DNA of 64,000 nucleotides. It comes from Linum tenue (taxonomy: Eukaryota > Streptophyta > Magnoliopsida > Malpighiales > Linaceae). The stretch covers positions 47,884,066-47,948,065 of the forward strand of contig CAMGYJ010000006.1 of the NCBI GenBank assembly GCA_946122785.1. The letters are read 5' to 3'. Below, one piece after another: positions 49,430 through 60,625 of the stretch; the stretch's first letter is position 1, and every line of letters begins with the position of its first letter. Below the pieces are notes generated by a model. That model was not told the origin of the DNA. It searched no databases and was given only the letters and a program-made list of their open reading frames with translations. The position numbers and the translations under genes are program-made.

Positions 49430-49669
49430 CTTTCCTACACCCAACATCGTTCCAAAATTTGAGATGCGAATATCCACTATTCATGTGGTCCAAAATGTTG
49501 AACTTTTTTTAAGGATGAAATAGTGAAAACCCTGTTGATTATATCAAACCATTTATGGTAATATGTGACTATGCGCAATACTCTGGTGTTGAACCAAATG
49601 CAATACAACTACATCTACTTTCTCTCTCCAGAGGGTGGAATACACGGGAATGGTTAAATCACCAACTTA
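49430..49669 (+). pseudogene. Ty3 gag fragment, left part
   Basis: Reads NPVDYIKPFMVICDYAQYSG, then VEPNAIQLHLLSLSL and EWLNHQL, with frame changes, as in the retrotransposon gag core. It is cut by the PIF/Harbinger element and resumes at 53415. Confidence 0.7.
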
Positions 49670-50002
49670 GACCATCTCCAACAATCAAATGCCAAAATGC
49701 AAGAAAGCTAAAAAATTTTGGCATTTAGGCATTCAAAAAGTGGTTTTGCTCCAACAAGCAAAGCTAAAATGCTAGAATGTCAAATCTTCTTCTTTTGTGA
49801 TAATCTAGTTTAGTGTAGATTTCGTCACTTTAATTAGATAGTTTGTAGATTATTTATATACAGTTAGTAATAATTAATTAAGACGAACGTTTCGATAAAA
49901 TTTTGTTAAATTTTGACATAAAAAAATTATTGTTAAATATGATTTCATTAATGACGAAATCACAATATTTTGTTTAAATCGATCATAGACACTTCACATG
50001 TT

Positions 50003-50221
50003 TGTCAGAATGAGTTGTGTCATCAAATGTGCTTTCACTTTGGTCAGAATGAGTTGTGCCATCAACTGTTCATTCAGCTTTAATAAGAATGAGCTGTGTC
50101 ATCAACTATTCATTCAACTTTAATCAGAATGAGTTGTGTCATCAACTGTTCATTCAACTTTAATCAGAATGAGTTGTGCCATCAACTATTCATTGAACTT
50201 TAAGCATGTAGAGTTGTGCCA
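50003..50221 (+). repeat. Minisatellite, about five 40-base units
   Basis: Unit AATCAGAATGAGTTGTGCCA plus TCAACTATTCATTCAACTTT with small differences, between the left TIR and the transposase start. Confidence 0.88.
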
Positions 50222-50389
50222 TCATCTGGAAGATAACTTTGACCACTATTATTGAAGGAATCATTTCGTTCTTATATAAATGACCCTCAGAACTTGATCA
50301 TTCTACTCATCCATCTATCAACCTTCTCTCTTGAAAAAAATATTCAACCTTCATTCTTCTATTTTGCCACCCAAAACTCTTTTTCCCTC

Positions 50390-51703
50390 ATGGATTCCCC
50401 TGGTAGAGAAGCTGATGAGAGGCAAAGGGAAGCTGATGAGAGGGAAAGGGAAGCTGATGACATGCAATGGGAGTATGATTGTCAACTTGATCTTGAACGT
50501 ACAACGATGCTCATGATGTACGGAAGCACTTCTCTCCGTGGTTCATCGTCACGAAAATCAGTGAGGCGCAACAAGGAAGACAGTCACAAACGCTTGATGC
50601 AAGATTACTTCAACCCAAATCCAACGTATGATGCCAAAGCCTTCACAAGACGATATCGGATGCCCCCTGCCTTATTCAACCGGGTCATGAATGATGTTGT
50701 CAACTACGATGTCTACTTCAAGCAAGGAAAAGATTGTGCAGGTCATGACTCATTCTCCCCACATCAAAAGCTTACTAGTGCTTTTCGTATGCTTGCATAT
50801 GGATGCTCAGCAGACTCGTTGGATGAAACTTGTCGAATGGGTGAGAGCACTGTATTGGAGTGTTTGAGAAAGTTCTGCTCAGCTATCACCAACATTTATG
50901 GTGCTCACTACTTACGTGCACCAACAGTGGAAGATACTCGTCGCCTCCTTCGTCATGCTGAACAACGTGGTTTTCCAGGAATGATTGGTTCTATTGATTG
51001 CATGCACTGGGAGTGGAAGAACTGTCCGACTGGGTGGGCAGGACAATACACTGGGCATAAGAAGAAACCAACCATTGTCCTTGAAGCTGTAGCATCCTAC
51101 GATACATGGATTTGGCATGCATTCTTCGGAACACCGGGATCAAACAATGACATCAATACTCTTGGAGTATCCCCACTATTCGATCAAGCAGTACGAGGAT
51201 TTGTTCCCAATGTCAGGTATGAGGTGAATGGTAAGACGTATGATCAATGTTATTACTTGGCTGATGGAATTTATCCTGCGTGGGCTACATTTGTGAAGAC
51301 TATTAGCAATCCAAGTAACCAGAAAAAAAAGTTGTTTGCAAAGTACCAAGAGGCTTACCGCAAGGATGTTGAGAGAGCATTTGGTATACTACAATCGAGA
51401 TGGGCCATTGTTAGAGGACCGAGTCGTCTTTGGGACGTACAGTCACTTGGTGAGATTTTGTTAACTTGTATTATTTTGCACAATATGATAGTGGAAGATC
51501 AACGGTACGAGTACGGAGATGAGTTAGTGGAGAACATTGAATATGAAGCTAATCCGAATGTCAGCTGGGATCCACCTGAGCATAACATTCCAACCTTAAT
51601 GGAGTACCTGGCCAGACATGGTAGGATTCGTGATCGTTCAGGACATCACGCATTGAGAAACGACTTGATTGAGCATTTGTGGGCAAAACATGGAGGAGAG
51701 TAG
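50390..51703 (+). CDS. PIF/Harbinger transposase (DDE superfamily)
   Basis: 437 codons from ATG at 50390, chosen because it precedes a conserved-looking N-terminus; an upstream in-frame ATG at 50252 would add 46 residues. After a charged repeat (READERQREADEREREADD, residues 5-23) comes a helix-turn-helix-like region around FRMLAYGCSADSLDETCRMG. The catalytic core of the DDE_Tnp_4 family follows: GSIDCMHWEWKNCP (D203), GSNNDINTL (D254) and ERAFGILQSRW (E328), then LLTCIILHNMIVED. It would cut and paste the element at TTA sites in the nucleus. No stop or frameshift, so it may be active. In animal and plant Harbinger systems it works with a Myb-like partner, here encoded at 51922-52896. Confidence 0.92.
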   Translation: MDSPGREADERQREADEREREADDMQWEYDCQLDLERTTMLMMYGSTSLRGSSSRKSVRRNKEDSHKRLMQDYFNPNPTYDAKAFTRRYRMPPALFNRVMNDVVNYDVYFKQGKDCAGHDSFSPHQKLTSAFRMLAYGCSADSLDETCRMGESTVLECLRKFCSAITNIYGAHYLRAPTVEDTRRLLRHAEQRGFPGMIGSIDCMHWEWKNCPTGWAGQYTGHKKKPTIVLEAVASYDTWIWHAFFGTPGSNNDINTLGVSPLFDQAVRGFVPNVRYEVNGKTYDQCYYLADGIYPAWATFVKTISNPSNQKKKLFAKYQEAYRKDVERAFGILQSRWAIVRGPSRLWDVQSLGEILLTCIILHNMIVEDQRYEYGDELVENIEYEANPNVSWDPPEHNIPTLMEYLARHGRIRDRSGHHALRNDLIEHLWAKHGGE

Positions 51704-51921
51704 AAATATTATGTAATCCTAACGTTAATGTATTCCTTATGTTTCCTTGCATTACTTATGTTTCCTTGTAATGATGTATTTCAGATTTGACGTTGTGTTT
51801 TTAATAATTGAAGACTCTTGCATTACTAATTGAAGACTTACAATCGAAATAGCATACAATCAAAGAGAAATAAAACTAGATAAAACAATAAACTAAAAAA
51901 ATCAGCGATCCACTAAAAATA

Positions 51922-52896
51922 TTACATGTCGGGTCCATAGTGAAAGTCATCATTCGGGCTATAATTAGTGGATCCTCCACTAGCATCTCCATACGACGCC
52001 AAAATCTCATCCTTTTGCATCTGATACCAACCTCTAGTTCGAGGACTGAATTGAGAAAGATCCATATTCATGATCTTCATATCGTGTATGTTCTTATCCC
52101 TTGCTTCCCTTGCTTTATCTCTTAAGTCTCTCGCTTTATCTCTTGCTTCTCTTGCAACATCGCGTTCCTCTCTAGCAAGCGCCAACCTTGCATGTGTGTC
52201 CGAGTTTTCCACCAAATTGGCTATATTCTTCTCCCAAGCTTCATTGGAAGAATATGGAGTTCCTCTTTTCTTCTTCTTTTGTTTATCTCGACCTTCTGGA
52301 CGGGTCAACACAGCAGGAGACCCATGAGCATCATGACTATCACTTTCGCCGGATGGCATTGTCGATGAAGAGTCGGTCATTGGTGGAATGGGTGCTACCG
52401 GGCTAGTCCATATTTCCATAAACTTTGGAGACTTGTGGAGTATGTCCCAACAATGCTTCAGCTTGAATTTCTTCCCGGTGTCCGCTACGAAAATTTCTTT
52501 TGCTCGTTTAACCTAAACAATCAAGGCATATGTAATAATTATGAGTATAAACTATGTAATTAAATAAAAAATCAAACACATAATAATTATTATTAAAACT
52601 CAACTAACCTCATCAGTTAGATTTTCTCCACTCATTGGTACCGCGCTTGCTCTCCTCAACACCGCATTCCATGACCCACATTGGTGGCGGATGATTGCCC
52701 ATCGAGAAGTCAAGGCTCCATCACTACGCGGAATTCCCCATCCTTTAGCATTAAAAAGGACTCCAGCTCACCTCCAAAACTCGGGCCCAGATTGATAATG
52801 GCCGATAGAACCATCCTCCGAAATTTCAACCCAATACTTGCACAAAACCTCATCTTCGGATTCCTTCCAATTTGGTGGGCGATTAAGTTGAGACAT
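51922..52896 (-). pseudogene. Harbinger second protein (Myb/trihelix-like), one premature stop
   Basis: Two exons on the minus strand. Exon 1 (52896-52609) starts MSQLNRPPNWKESEDEVLCK and reads a trihelix-like WKESEDEVLCKYWVEIS, then SRWAIIRHQCGSWNAV. Exon 2 (52512-51922) continues VKRAKEIFVADTGKKFKLKH and a long charged helix with ARDKARDLRDKAREARDK. The intron has GT-AG ends in this orientation. One in-frame TGA lies near 52770, after PEFW-R, most likely from CGA; the rest is open. In known Harbinger systems such proteins bind the TIRs and bring in the transposase. As written it is inactive, but it could be supplied in trans. Confidence 0.82.
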
Positions 52897-53414
52897 GATC
52901 AGAAATTTGAGAGTAAGAGAGGTTTTAATTTGTTGGGAAGAAGATATAATTGATCTTTGATGAGAATGAGAGAAAAAATTGGAAGAGATGAGGTTGAAGT
53001 GAAGAAATATGAGGTATTTATAGAGAAATATATGAAAAGAGCTGTTGGGGTTAATAGAGCCGTTGGTAATTAATTGGGTGACTGAAACTTTTTTTTTTTT
53101 AATTCTAACGGGTATAAAATAAAGTTGGGCTGACTGAATTTTTTTTTATTCTAACGGGAATAAAGTTGGGCCACACGCAGGGGGGATTTTTGCGCTAAAC
53201 GCGCGCCACCTATTGGCTCCGGGTTCCTGCGCGCGTTGCCTAGCTGGAATAAAGGAGGGCCCAACTCCCACCACAATTCTAGCTTTTTTTGTCTTCTTCC
53301 AATGGCTTTTTAGCAGAAAATTTTGGCTTTTTTGGCTATTTGGATTTTCCCATTGATTGTTGGAGGAACTCTTTTAGCTTTTTTGGCTTTTTAGGGTGAT
53401 TGTTGGAGATGGTC

Positions 53415-53500
53415 TTACTAGCCCATTCCGTCATGGAATGATCTGGTAAAATAATTCGCCTTAGAGTTTGTCAATCAATTTAAATTGATGAATTTAGGGG
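53415..53500 (+). pseudogene. Ty3 gag fragment, right part
   Basis: A continuation (SPFRHGMIW, then FALEFVNQF) of the gag fragment at 49430-49669 after the Harbinger insertion. Confidence 0.6.
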
Positions 53501-54014
53501 TTGTTTGTTTCGTGAACTTGAAAATTGAGCGTTTTGGTAAAACATGAGTTTTGGAAAACCCTAGGTTTATGATAGATTTTTTGATATCATGGATTTGAAA
53601 GAGTATTATTTTCTTATTGAATTTTATTCTTGATTTTTCTTAATTATATTTGTGCGTATGATGGATGTTTGGCCCTCACCCAAATCCCACCTCCAACCTG
53701 GAAGATAAAGGTGCAAATTGAATCCTCCGTATCTATTTAATTAGCTCATCTAGTCATGTTCGACACATCATCCACACTACCTCATGGCACATTAGTTAGG
53801 ATATTACTAGAACCAGAGTGGCAAGTGGACCTTACTCGTGTTTTTAGAGAATGCAATGTAGTTGCCTACCATCTGGCATCCCTAGGTCATAACTTACCTA
53901 TGGGTATGATCTTTCTTGATACACCAAATAGACATTGAATTATTGGCTGCACTATGATCTCATTAGGGGTGCAATCCCCTCGATTGATTAATATTTAGAG
54001 GTTAGTTTAGAAAA
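53501..54014 (+). other. Spacer with a small RNase H-like scrap
   Basis: Mostly unassigned. It includes the fragment at 53756-53938. Confidence 0.4.
53756..53938 (+). pseudogene. RNase H-like fragment (LINE/RVT_3 type)
   Basis: A 60-codon frame reading VDLTRVFRECNVVAYHLASL and GHNLPMG. It resembles the end of the plant RVT_3 RNase H family (V--V-RE-N-VAD-LA--G). It lacks the catalytic part. Confidence 0.6.
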
Positions 54015-54337
54015 TGATAATGCGGAAGAACGAAAAACGAACAACACAACGATTTACGTGGTATCCCTGTTCGATGTGAACAGGACTAATCCACAGATAG
54101 CTCAACCGAGCTCTCGACTGAAGGCAATTTATTATTGACGTGAGAAACTGACCGACTTGCTGCTCACAACGAACATGCAGCTAAGCTTTTATATAAGACT
54201 CTAGGCAGCCTAAACCTAAGAGAACACGACCAATAATTTTCTATCAAGACAAGGAAAACTAACATAACTTGGACAATACGACAACTAGGGACGTCAGCTA
54301 CAAACGATGACGTGTAGTCGACTATTACACTTCTACA
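54015..54337 (-). repeat. 3' LTR of the degenerate copia element
   Basis: TGATAATGCGG to TTCTACA, next to a purine tract (GAGGAGGAG on the minus strand). Ends are inferred because the partner LTR is not visible. Confidence 0.65.
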
Positions 54338-54448
54338 CTCCTCCTCAAGCGAAGGCGTGAATGTCAAGCATGCCGAGCTTGACAAGAAGTTCCTGAAACC
54401 GATCAACACTCAAGTATTTGGTGAAAATGTCTGTTGACTACTCGATCG

Positions 54449-55551
54449 TCACGATCTTAGTGCGCACGTGGAAACCATTTTTAGCAGTGATGTGTAAAGC
54501 AGCTTGATTATTGCAGAAGAGAGGAGTAGGAGCACGCAGGGGGTGACCAGGTTCTGCCAGGAGCCACCACAACCAAATAAGCTCACTAACTGTGATGGCC
54601 ATGGCGCGGTACTCGGCCTCAGCAGAAAATCGTGCAACAATAGACTGCTTCTTGGTATGCCAGGAGCATGCACTGGCTGACTCAGAATATTGAGTGCATA
54701 CTTGATATCAGGACGGGTAATCGTTAGGTACAGAAGTAGGCCAACAAGTCGATGATAACTGGAGGTATTTGAGGCCGGATCAAAAGGGAGACGACAAGTT
54801 TGATGGCCTTGCTCAATGGGTGTAACACATGGCCGAGTGGACTCCAAGCCACAATCCGGCAATATATCCAACACGTACTTACACTGATTCAGCACTATGC
54901 CCTTGTGAGAACATCCAACCTTGATACCAAGGAAATATTTCAAAGGCCCTAAATACTTGATAGTAAACTGTTCATGAAGATAGTCCTGACGCTTTTAAAT
55001 GAACTGTGCCTCGTTCCCAACAAGAATAACGTCGTCAACATAGATTAAAGTAGCAACGAAGCTCGCACCTGTGCGATGGATGAAAATGAATGATCAACTC
55101 GACTTTTCTCGAACTCGAACTTCAACAAGGCACTAGAAAACTTTTTATACTAGTTTATGGACGCTTGTTGGAGACCATAGATAGATTTATGAAGACGATA
55201 AACCTGAGAGTCACCAGGAGCTATGAAACCTTGTGAAACCCGCATGTAAACCTCTTCCAGAAGTTCCCCATGCAGAAACGCATTATTGGTATCAAGTTGA
55301 TGAATAAACCAATTCTGACTGACAACAAGAGCAATCAAACAACGGGCGGTGACTAACTTTGCGACGGGTATAAGTGTTATGATAGTTGATGCCTTCAACC
55401 TGAGTGAAACCTTTGACAACAAGACGAGTTTTATAACGCTCGACGGACCCATCAGGTTTGAACTTGACTTTAAAGACCCACTTAAATCGATAATACACTT
55501 GCCATGAGGTGACATAGCTAACGACCAATTACCATTTGCCTCCAGCCGCAA
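54449..55551 (-). pseudogene. Copia RT and RNase H remnant
   Basis: Reads HQLDTNNAFLHGELLEEVYM, then YRLHKSIYGLQQA, YVDDVILVGN, KYFLGIKVGCSHKGIVLN and RLVGLLLYLTITRPDIKYAL, in at least three frames. The RNase H part survives only as short scraps. Confidence 0.85.
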
Positions 55552-56486
55552 TCTCGGCGCACATGGTAGCTCGCCAATGCGGGTACTTCACTGCCTCCCG
55601 GAAAGATGTAGGCTCATAAGTGGCGGAGACATTTGCCACATAAGCCTTGTGCTCCAGAGAAAGGCGGTCATAGGTGACATGATTTCTTAATGAATACAAG
55701 ATAGCTCTGCCAGCACAGCGGCAATCTGGGAGCTCATAATCATAATCAGCTAGACGAATTGGCCGTTGGACTTGGCGCTTGCTGGGGCGAGCTGGCTCCG
55801 CGACAGCTGCTTCTAGAGGTGAATCGGGTGACAAGGAGGAACTCTCAGGCAATGGCTGTGCGGCAGGACTGGCCGAACTCACAGGAGAGGACTGTGAAGA
55901 GGGACTAGCCGAATCGGGCGACGTAGGTGAACTTTCACTTGGCTCATTCAGCGATGAGGGACTTTGTTCGACTTCCCCTTGAAGATTCAAGTGATCAAGA
56001 GATGTCGCGACATCTTGGACCATGTCGAAGAGGGAAGCATCATCTGGATGCTCACTGAAATCATCATCATAAAGCCACAAGGAAGAACCATGAAGCGGCT
56101 TTGCACTAGGAACAGAAGTGATGTTTTGGAAGGGAAACACATCTTCCAAGAAGAAAACATCACGAGGCGTATATATGACACAAAGATCAATATCGAAAAC
56201 CCTATAACCATGTTTTTGGGTAGGATAGCCAACAAAGACACCCGACTTTCCGCGGACTGGATACTTGGAGAGATGTGGATGGGTATCCTTGGCATAAACT
56301 AGACAACCAAACGTTCGGAGATGCTCGTAGTTGGGGGTATGCCCAAGTAGGACCTCAAATGGGGTTCTATTTTGGATAGATGTGAGAGGCATTCTATTGA
56401 TGAGATAGGTAGTTGTGAGAACACATTCTCCCCAGAAGTGAAGAGGTAGTCCTGCTTGAAACCGAAGGGCTCTCACAATATCCAAC
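55529..56486 (-). pseudogene. Copia integrase end and hinge
   Basis: After the left boundary of the young insertion it reads DIVRALRFQAGLPLHFWGEC, then YLINRMPLTSIQNRTPFEVL, HLRTFGCLVYA and SGVFVGYPTQKHGYRVFDI. A Ser/Pro-rich linker and the RT start follow. The upstream 46 residues of the longest frame belong to the inserted LTR. Confidence 0.85.
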
Positions 56487-57915
56487 TGACTCGCTATGAC
56501 ACAACTCCTAACAATGGCCAAGTGTAACCAATGAAAGGGACTGCAGTATAGTGGCTCAAGTAATAAATATCGAATCCACGGGTCTCTAGAGTTACTATTA
56601 CTCAGCTTCAGTTCATTATCTAGCAAACCAGATTAAGATGAAAGAACTAAAACTACTCTAACAAACTACGGTTAAAGTTAATCTAATTACAGGTTGGGAA
56701 CTCACTTAGGTATGATTCCCCCTAGCCACTAGCCAGATTAATGATTGATGATCTCTAACATGTTTCACTTTCATTCACAATGCGGAGAATCCTTAACTAG
56801 ACCTTGAGTCTCGACTAAAGGAACAAGGCCCTCTTGAGTCAATTGCCTAGAGGGACGTATCCTTCTCTAGAACAACTGATCAAGGCGTTCTGAACTAGAT
56901 TCCCTCTATCGAATGAGGTTCTCAATCGATACAAAGCAGTGAATCAACCCTCGACTAAAGCAATCGATCCACTACTATCAATCTATGGTGCTCTATTGAC
57001 CTAATCAGGTATTCGCTCTCATAGGATCAAAGCAGAATCAATAATCTCGACTAAAGCAGAATTGAATCGTGAAAACATGCATAGATTGAATATGAACTCA
57101 AGATTATCAAGTCAAAGTACTCATACAATCATCCAATCAAACAGACATAGCTAGGGTTCCTCAAAACCTAAGTGAAGGGAAGTTACTCCATAGAGAAGAG
57201 AGAGACTGCAGTAAGAATCTTCAGATGATCAATCTTCAAGTTCGGGCTTGTTCCTCGAGCTTCCAAGGCGAAGAAATCCTCCAATTCCACTCCAAGAATG
57301 CCCTCAAATCGCCCCCTCTCTCTTTGGTTCGTCCCTTGGGTGTTTGGGATCCAAAACCCAGCTCTCCCTCTCCTTTGGCTCGAATTTGGGTTAAAAAACC
57401 CGATTCTGGGCAAAACACGGTCGAGGGCACGGCCGTGCTTTGCCTCAGCCCGCCCGTGTTTTCAGCTCGAGTTGGCCAACCTCAAATCAGCTCTCGGCAG
57501 TAAAAACACGGTCACAGAACACGGCCGTGTTCTGAAGGCCTACTGCCCGTGTTTTCACTGCCGAGCCTGTTCAATGCTTCGTTTCTCCCTCGTCCGGACT
57601 CCGAATCAGTCGCCGTTTGATCCCAGACGCTCGTAGTCTCGTCCTCTTTCATTTCATAACAAGCTTGCATGATTCTTTGTTCATGAAGTGAGGTAGAAAT
57701 CCATTCTTCTTCAGGTCATACCCGAGTTTCTTCTCCCGAATCGTCAATTGATCTCTGATTGACTTGAACTTTGCGCCTATGCTTCACTTTATGTGCTAGG
57801 ACCTGAAATATGACAAAGGAACACAACCTAGCGTAAAATAGGCCAAAGATGTGATAATTAAAGCTCAAACGATCAAGAAACACAGGGGAAAACATGTGCA
57901 AATATCGAGTCATCA
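56487..57915 (-). repeat. 3' LTR of the young element
   Basis: TGACTCGCTATG to GTCATCA. It contains the GC-rich CACGGCCGTG module at 57411-57560. Confidence 0.96.
57411..57560. promoter_or_regulatory. CACGGCCGTG module in the young element's 3' LTR
   Basis: Two units, AACACGGTCGAGGGCACGGC and its partner CACAGAACACGGCCGTG, each followed by CCCGTGTTTT. They match units in the Athila-like LTR at 5219-5480. The identical module is at 61573-61722 in the other LTR. Function is inferred only from its place in U3 and its conservation. Confidence 0.5.
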
Positions 57916-57930
57916 AATCCCCCCACACTT
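57916..57930 (-). other. Polypurine tract
   Basis: The complement reads AAGTGTGGGGGGATT, directly before the 3' LTR. A near copy (AAGTGTGGGGGG) lies inside the element at 59003-59016. Confidence 0.85.
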
Positions 57931-59297
57931 AACCGTTTGCTTGTCCCCAAGCAAACCTAACTCAAACCAATGCAGCTCTCCAGAACTCTATAGCAACAAA
58001 CAACCCCGATCGTCGGTAGAGGACTTTCTAGATCATAAAGCAGCTTACGAGGTCAACTGGTCTTCTAAGACGTCCCCTATCTTTCTCAATGCGAGTACTA
58101 GACTCAAGCCAGGATCATGAGAAAAAGTAGAAGTAAGACAGTCAGTTCATGGATAAAGGGACTCACACCATTCACAACCAAGGACTCGTTGTACCGGGGT
58201 GCTCTTTCACTTCATTTCACCGTTGGAACCCCTTTTTCACTTTCATTTTACTTACTTTTTTTTTCTTTTTATTCACTTAGCGGGGGTTCCAACTGCAGTC
58301 TTTTGCACGGTCGACCCTTATTAGTCGAGCAAGAGCAATTTCTGTACATCTGGCGCTCGCCAGAGTACTTCTTTTAACTCCTTTTCCTCAACTCGTGTGG
58401 AGGGTCAATGAAATTAAGGGGGGTCGGAAGCTCTATCCGTGCCCTTAAAAACACATCCTCGAGTAGGCAAACCGTTCAACGGGTGGAAGTTTTACTTGTA
58501 CTAGAGACAGCTTAGCTTCACCTTGTAGGATTACCCCACTAAGGATCACTAAAATCTCTTCCAAAACCCGATTTTGTGCAATGAACGGTGCCACACACGT
58601 TGGGCTTACCCCATGTTTAAGATTTTTGATGATTTCGACATGGAGGACCAACTGCTTTTCATTTGCCACATGAGCACCCTGTTTGATACACGAGTCCATA
58701 ACACAATCAAAATAGAGTCACCATTACCACATGAATTCAACGGTCTTAGCTCCACTAATTCACAAAATCAACTGACACAGCAGAGAGCTAGATAGGAAAA
58801 ATCTTATACTTGAACATCCTCCATAGTGCTACACTACCTCCCTAGGTTGCACGTTACTATAGAGACTGTCAATTCAAAGCATACTGAGCAGGCAATTTGC
58901 AAGGAAACACGTACTTGGAGCCCTCAAATTTAAAATTTGGACAGTGGACTAGGCTCCAAGCACACAAACAGCCAAACATTCACCCGCATACATAATCGAA
59001 CACCCCCCCACACTTAAGCACGACATTGTCCTCAATGGAGGAAAGATAAGGAGGGTAGAACGAAGTTACCAGATCAAGGGTGAATGATGATGGACGGGGC
59101 AGGCGGTGCATTCCAGGAAGAGAGAGTAATCAGAACACAAACACCACACAAAATCTCACAAAGGTTGAGTTATTGACTCTAAAATCAAATAACAAAACTG
59201 ACTCAACCGAGGATAAATAGAGAAAGAAATGCAAACCGACTGGTTGGGTTGCCTCCCAACAAGCGCTTCTTTCACGTCGTGAGCCGGACGATGGCTC
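57931..59297 (-). other. Noncoding 3' region of the young element
   Basis: About 1.37 kb between the ORF and the polypurine tract, without a frame worth calling. It has a second purine tract at 59003-59016. Confidence 0.7.
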
Positions 59298-60512
59298 CTA
59301 AGTTTCGGTCCATGCTAGAACCTCCTTGAAGTTGAGGTTCTCGTCGATGAGGTGGAGTCTCAAGTCACGAGCATGTGGTGTGGCAGGTGATGAAGGCTCG
59401 TGTACTTGATGCAGATGAAGTCTCCACCCTCGAGACCTCTTCTTCTCTTCTCTCGTCTCATTGCCCCAAACCAGATAAGACAGCATCGATTGGCCACCAT
59501 CGCATCCACCAAGAGGGACCGATGTTGATGTGGCCTTGGTCTGGCAAAGAGACACTGCAAATGGGTCCTTGCTGAGCAATTCCTCGAAGTTTGGTGGAGA
59601 TATCACATGTAACTCATGGCCGGTGCAAGCCTCTTCCACCTCAACTTCGTCCTCGGCCTGGACGCCAATTGCTCCTTCAACCTCCCTTCCTTCTTCATGT
59701 GGTATCACCCCTGGGAAATGATCAAGAACTCCTCCTGCTTCGCTTTCGTCATCCTCCACAACCTCTTTCTGCACCCTTTCTTGCTCTTCTTCTTCTAGCA
59801 CGGATTGGAGAGCAAGTTGCCAAGCAATTTCTTTCATGAGATCTTCTTGCATCTCCTCACTCATGCCCACCTCTTCAAAGCGCAGTGTGGGATGTGGGAA
59901 AGGGTGGTCGGCTACGACAGGACATTCCTGATCATGATCATCACGGGAGCTCTCCGTGACAACTTCTGTGTGCTCCCTAATGTCCGTGTAGCCTTCTTCT
60001 TCCTCCTTCTCTTCTTGTATGGTAGCAGAAGGGTGATCTTGAGCAAGTTGTGCACAAACTTGCTCAACCCACTCTGTTTGCTTCGCTGAGCGTTGAACAG
60101 CCTCCTCCATATCACGGAGATATGAGGGATCGGAAGAGGGAAGGGCCTGGATTTGAGGATCCATCCTGGAGCATGTTCTCTCACAGGCTCGAGTAAACTG
60201 CTCCAAGAGAAGCCTCAGTTCATAGTTTGGATCTGGCTGTGGAGTGTAGCATGGCTCTGCAGAATGGCCCGTGAAGGCCGCCATGGGTAACTCCAGCGCT
60301 GATGGCCCTTCTGGTTGTGGGAGGAAGTCTTCTTGGTAATGAGATTGTCCTTGATATGCCCAGGGGTCAGATTGTTCTCCATAGAAAGGGGGTTGGTACT
60401 GGAACCCGGATCCATAGTCTTCTCCTCCTTGATTGTTCCAGGGTGTCTCGGGGTAATACCACTCGGATGGTGGTGGATACCCCCAATGGTTGGAGAAGCC
60501 ATGAGGATCCAT
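59298..60512 (-). CDS. Acidic 404-residue protein of the young element, no known domain
   Basis: An intact frame starting about 135 bases inside the 5' LTR, at the same place as gag in the Athila-like element at 1-5661. The N-terminal 90 residues are rich in Tyr, Pro, Gln and Trp (GYPPPSEWYYPETPWNNQ, then FQYQPPFYGEQSDPWAYQ). A helical middle follows (LLLEQFTRACERTCSRM and beyond), then a strongly acidic stretch (EEKEEEEGYTD; EAIEVEE-type runs). The C-terminus has a conserved-looking SPPNFEELLSKDPFAVSLCQ and HLIDENLNFKEVLAWTET. I see no zinc knuckle, protease, RT or integrase motif. The N-terminus is shared with 6350-6658. It could replace or modify gag, or help packaging by a helper element; that is speculation. 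Confidence 0.85.
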   Translation of the reverse strand: MDPHGFSNHWGYPPPSEWYYPETPWNNQGGEDYGSGFQYQPPFYGEQSDPWAYQGQSHYQEDFLPQPEGPSALELPMAAFTGHSAEPCYTPQPDPNYELRLLLEQFTRACERTCSRMDPQIQALPSSDPSYLRDMEEAVQRSAKQTEWVEQVCAQLAQDHPSATIQEEKEEEEGYTDIREHTEVVTESSRDDHDQECPVVADHPFPHPTLRFEEVGMSEEMQEDLMKEIAWQLALQSVLEEEEQERVQKEVVEDDESEAGGVLDHFPGVIPHEEGREVEGAIGVQAEDEVEVEEACTGHELHVISPPNFEELLSKDPFAVSLCQTKATSTSVPLGGCDGGQSMLSYLVWGNETREEKKRSRGWRLHLHQVHEPSSPATPHARDLRLHLIDENLNFKEVLAWTET

Positions 60513-60625
60513 GATTCAGATCTGCACCAACAAAAACAAAAACACCCAAGTGAAAAGCAAGGGTGGAAAAGAAAAGAAAACCGCTAAAGTAACAAACTTC
60601 TGCCTTTCCTAATACTCTAGAAATT

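Larger units (their letters stand above)
49670..53414. mobile_element. PIF/Harbinger DNA transposon with open transposase frame
   Basis: Ends GACCATCTCCAACAATCA and the inverse TGATTGTTGGAGATGGTC, flanked by TTA on both sides (49667-49669 and 53415-53417), as expected for the superfamily. It carries a plus-strand DDE transposase and a minus-strand Myb/trihelix-like second gene, tail to tail, with a 40-base minisatellite before the transposase. Length 3.7 kb. The transposase frame is undamaged, but the second gene has one premature stop. Confidence 0.95.

Noticed and set aside
50003..50221. A CRISPR-like array
   Set aside because: Units are directly adjoining with no unique spacers, in plant DNA; it is a minisatellite.
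52681..52953. A 90-codon plus-strand frame
   Set aside because: Antisense to exon 1 of the Harbinger partner gene, which has clear protein likeness.
57298..57636. 112-codon frames repeated in both LTRs of the young element
   Set aside because: They lie wholly in U3 and are duplicated only because the LTRs are.
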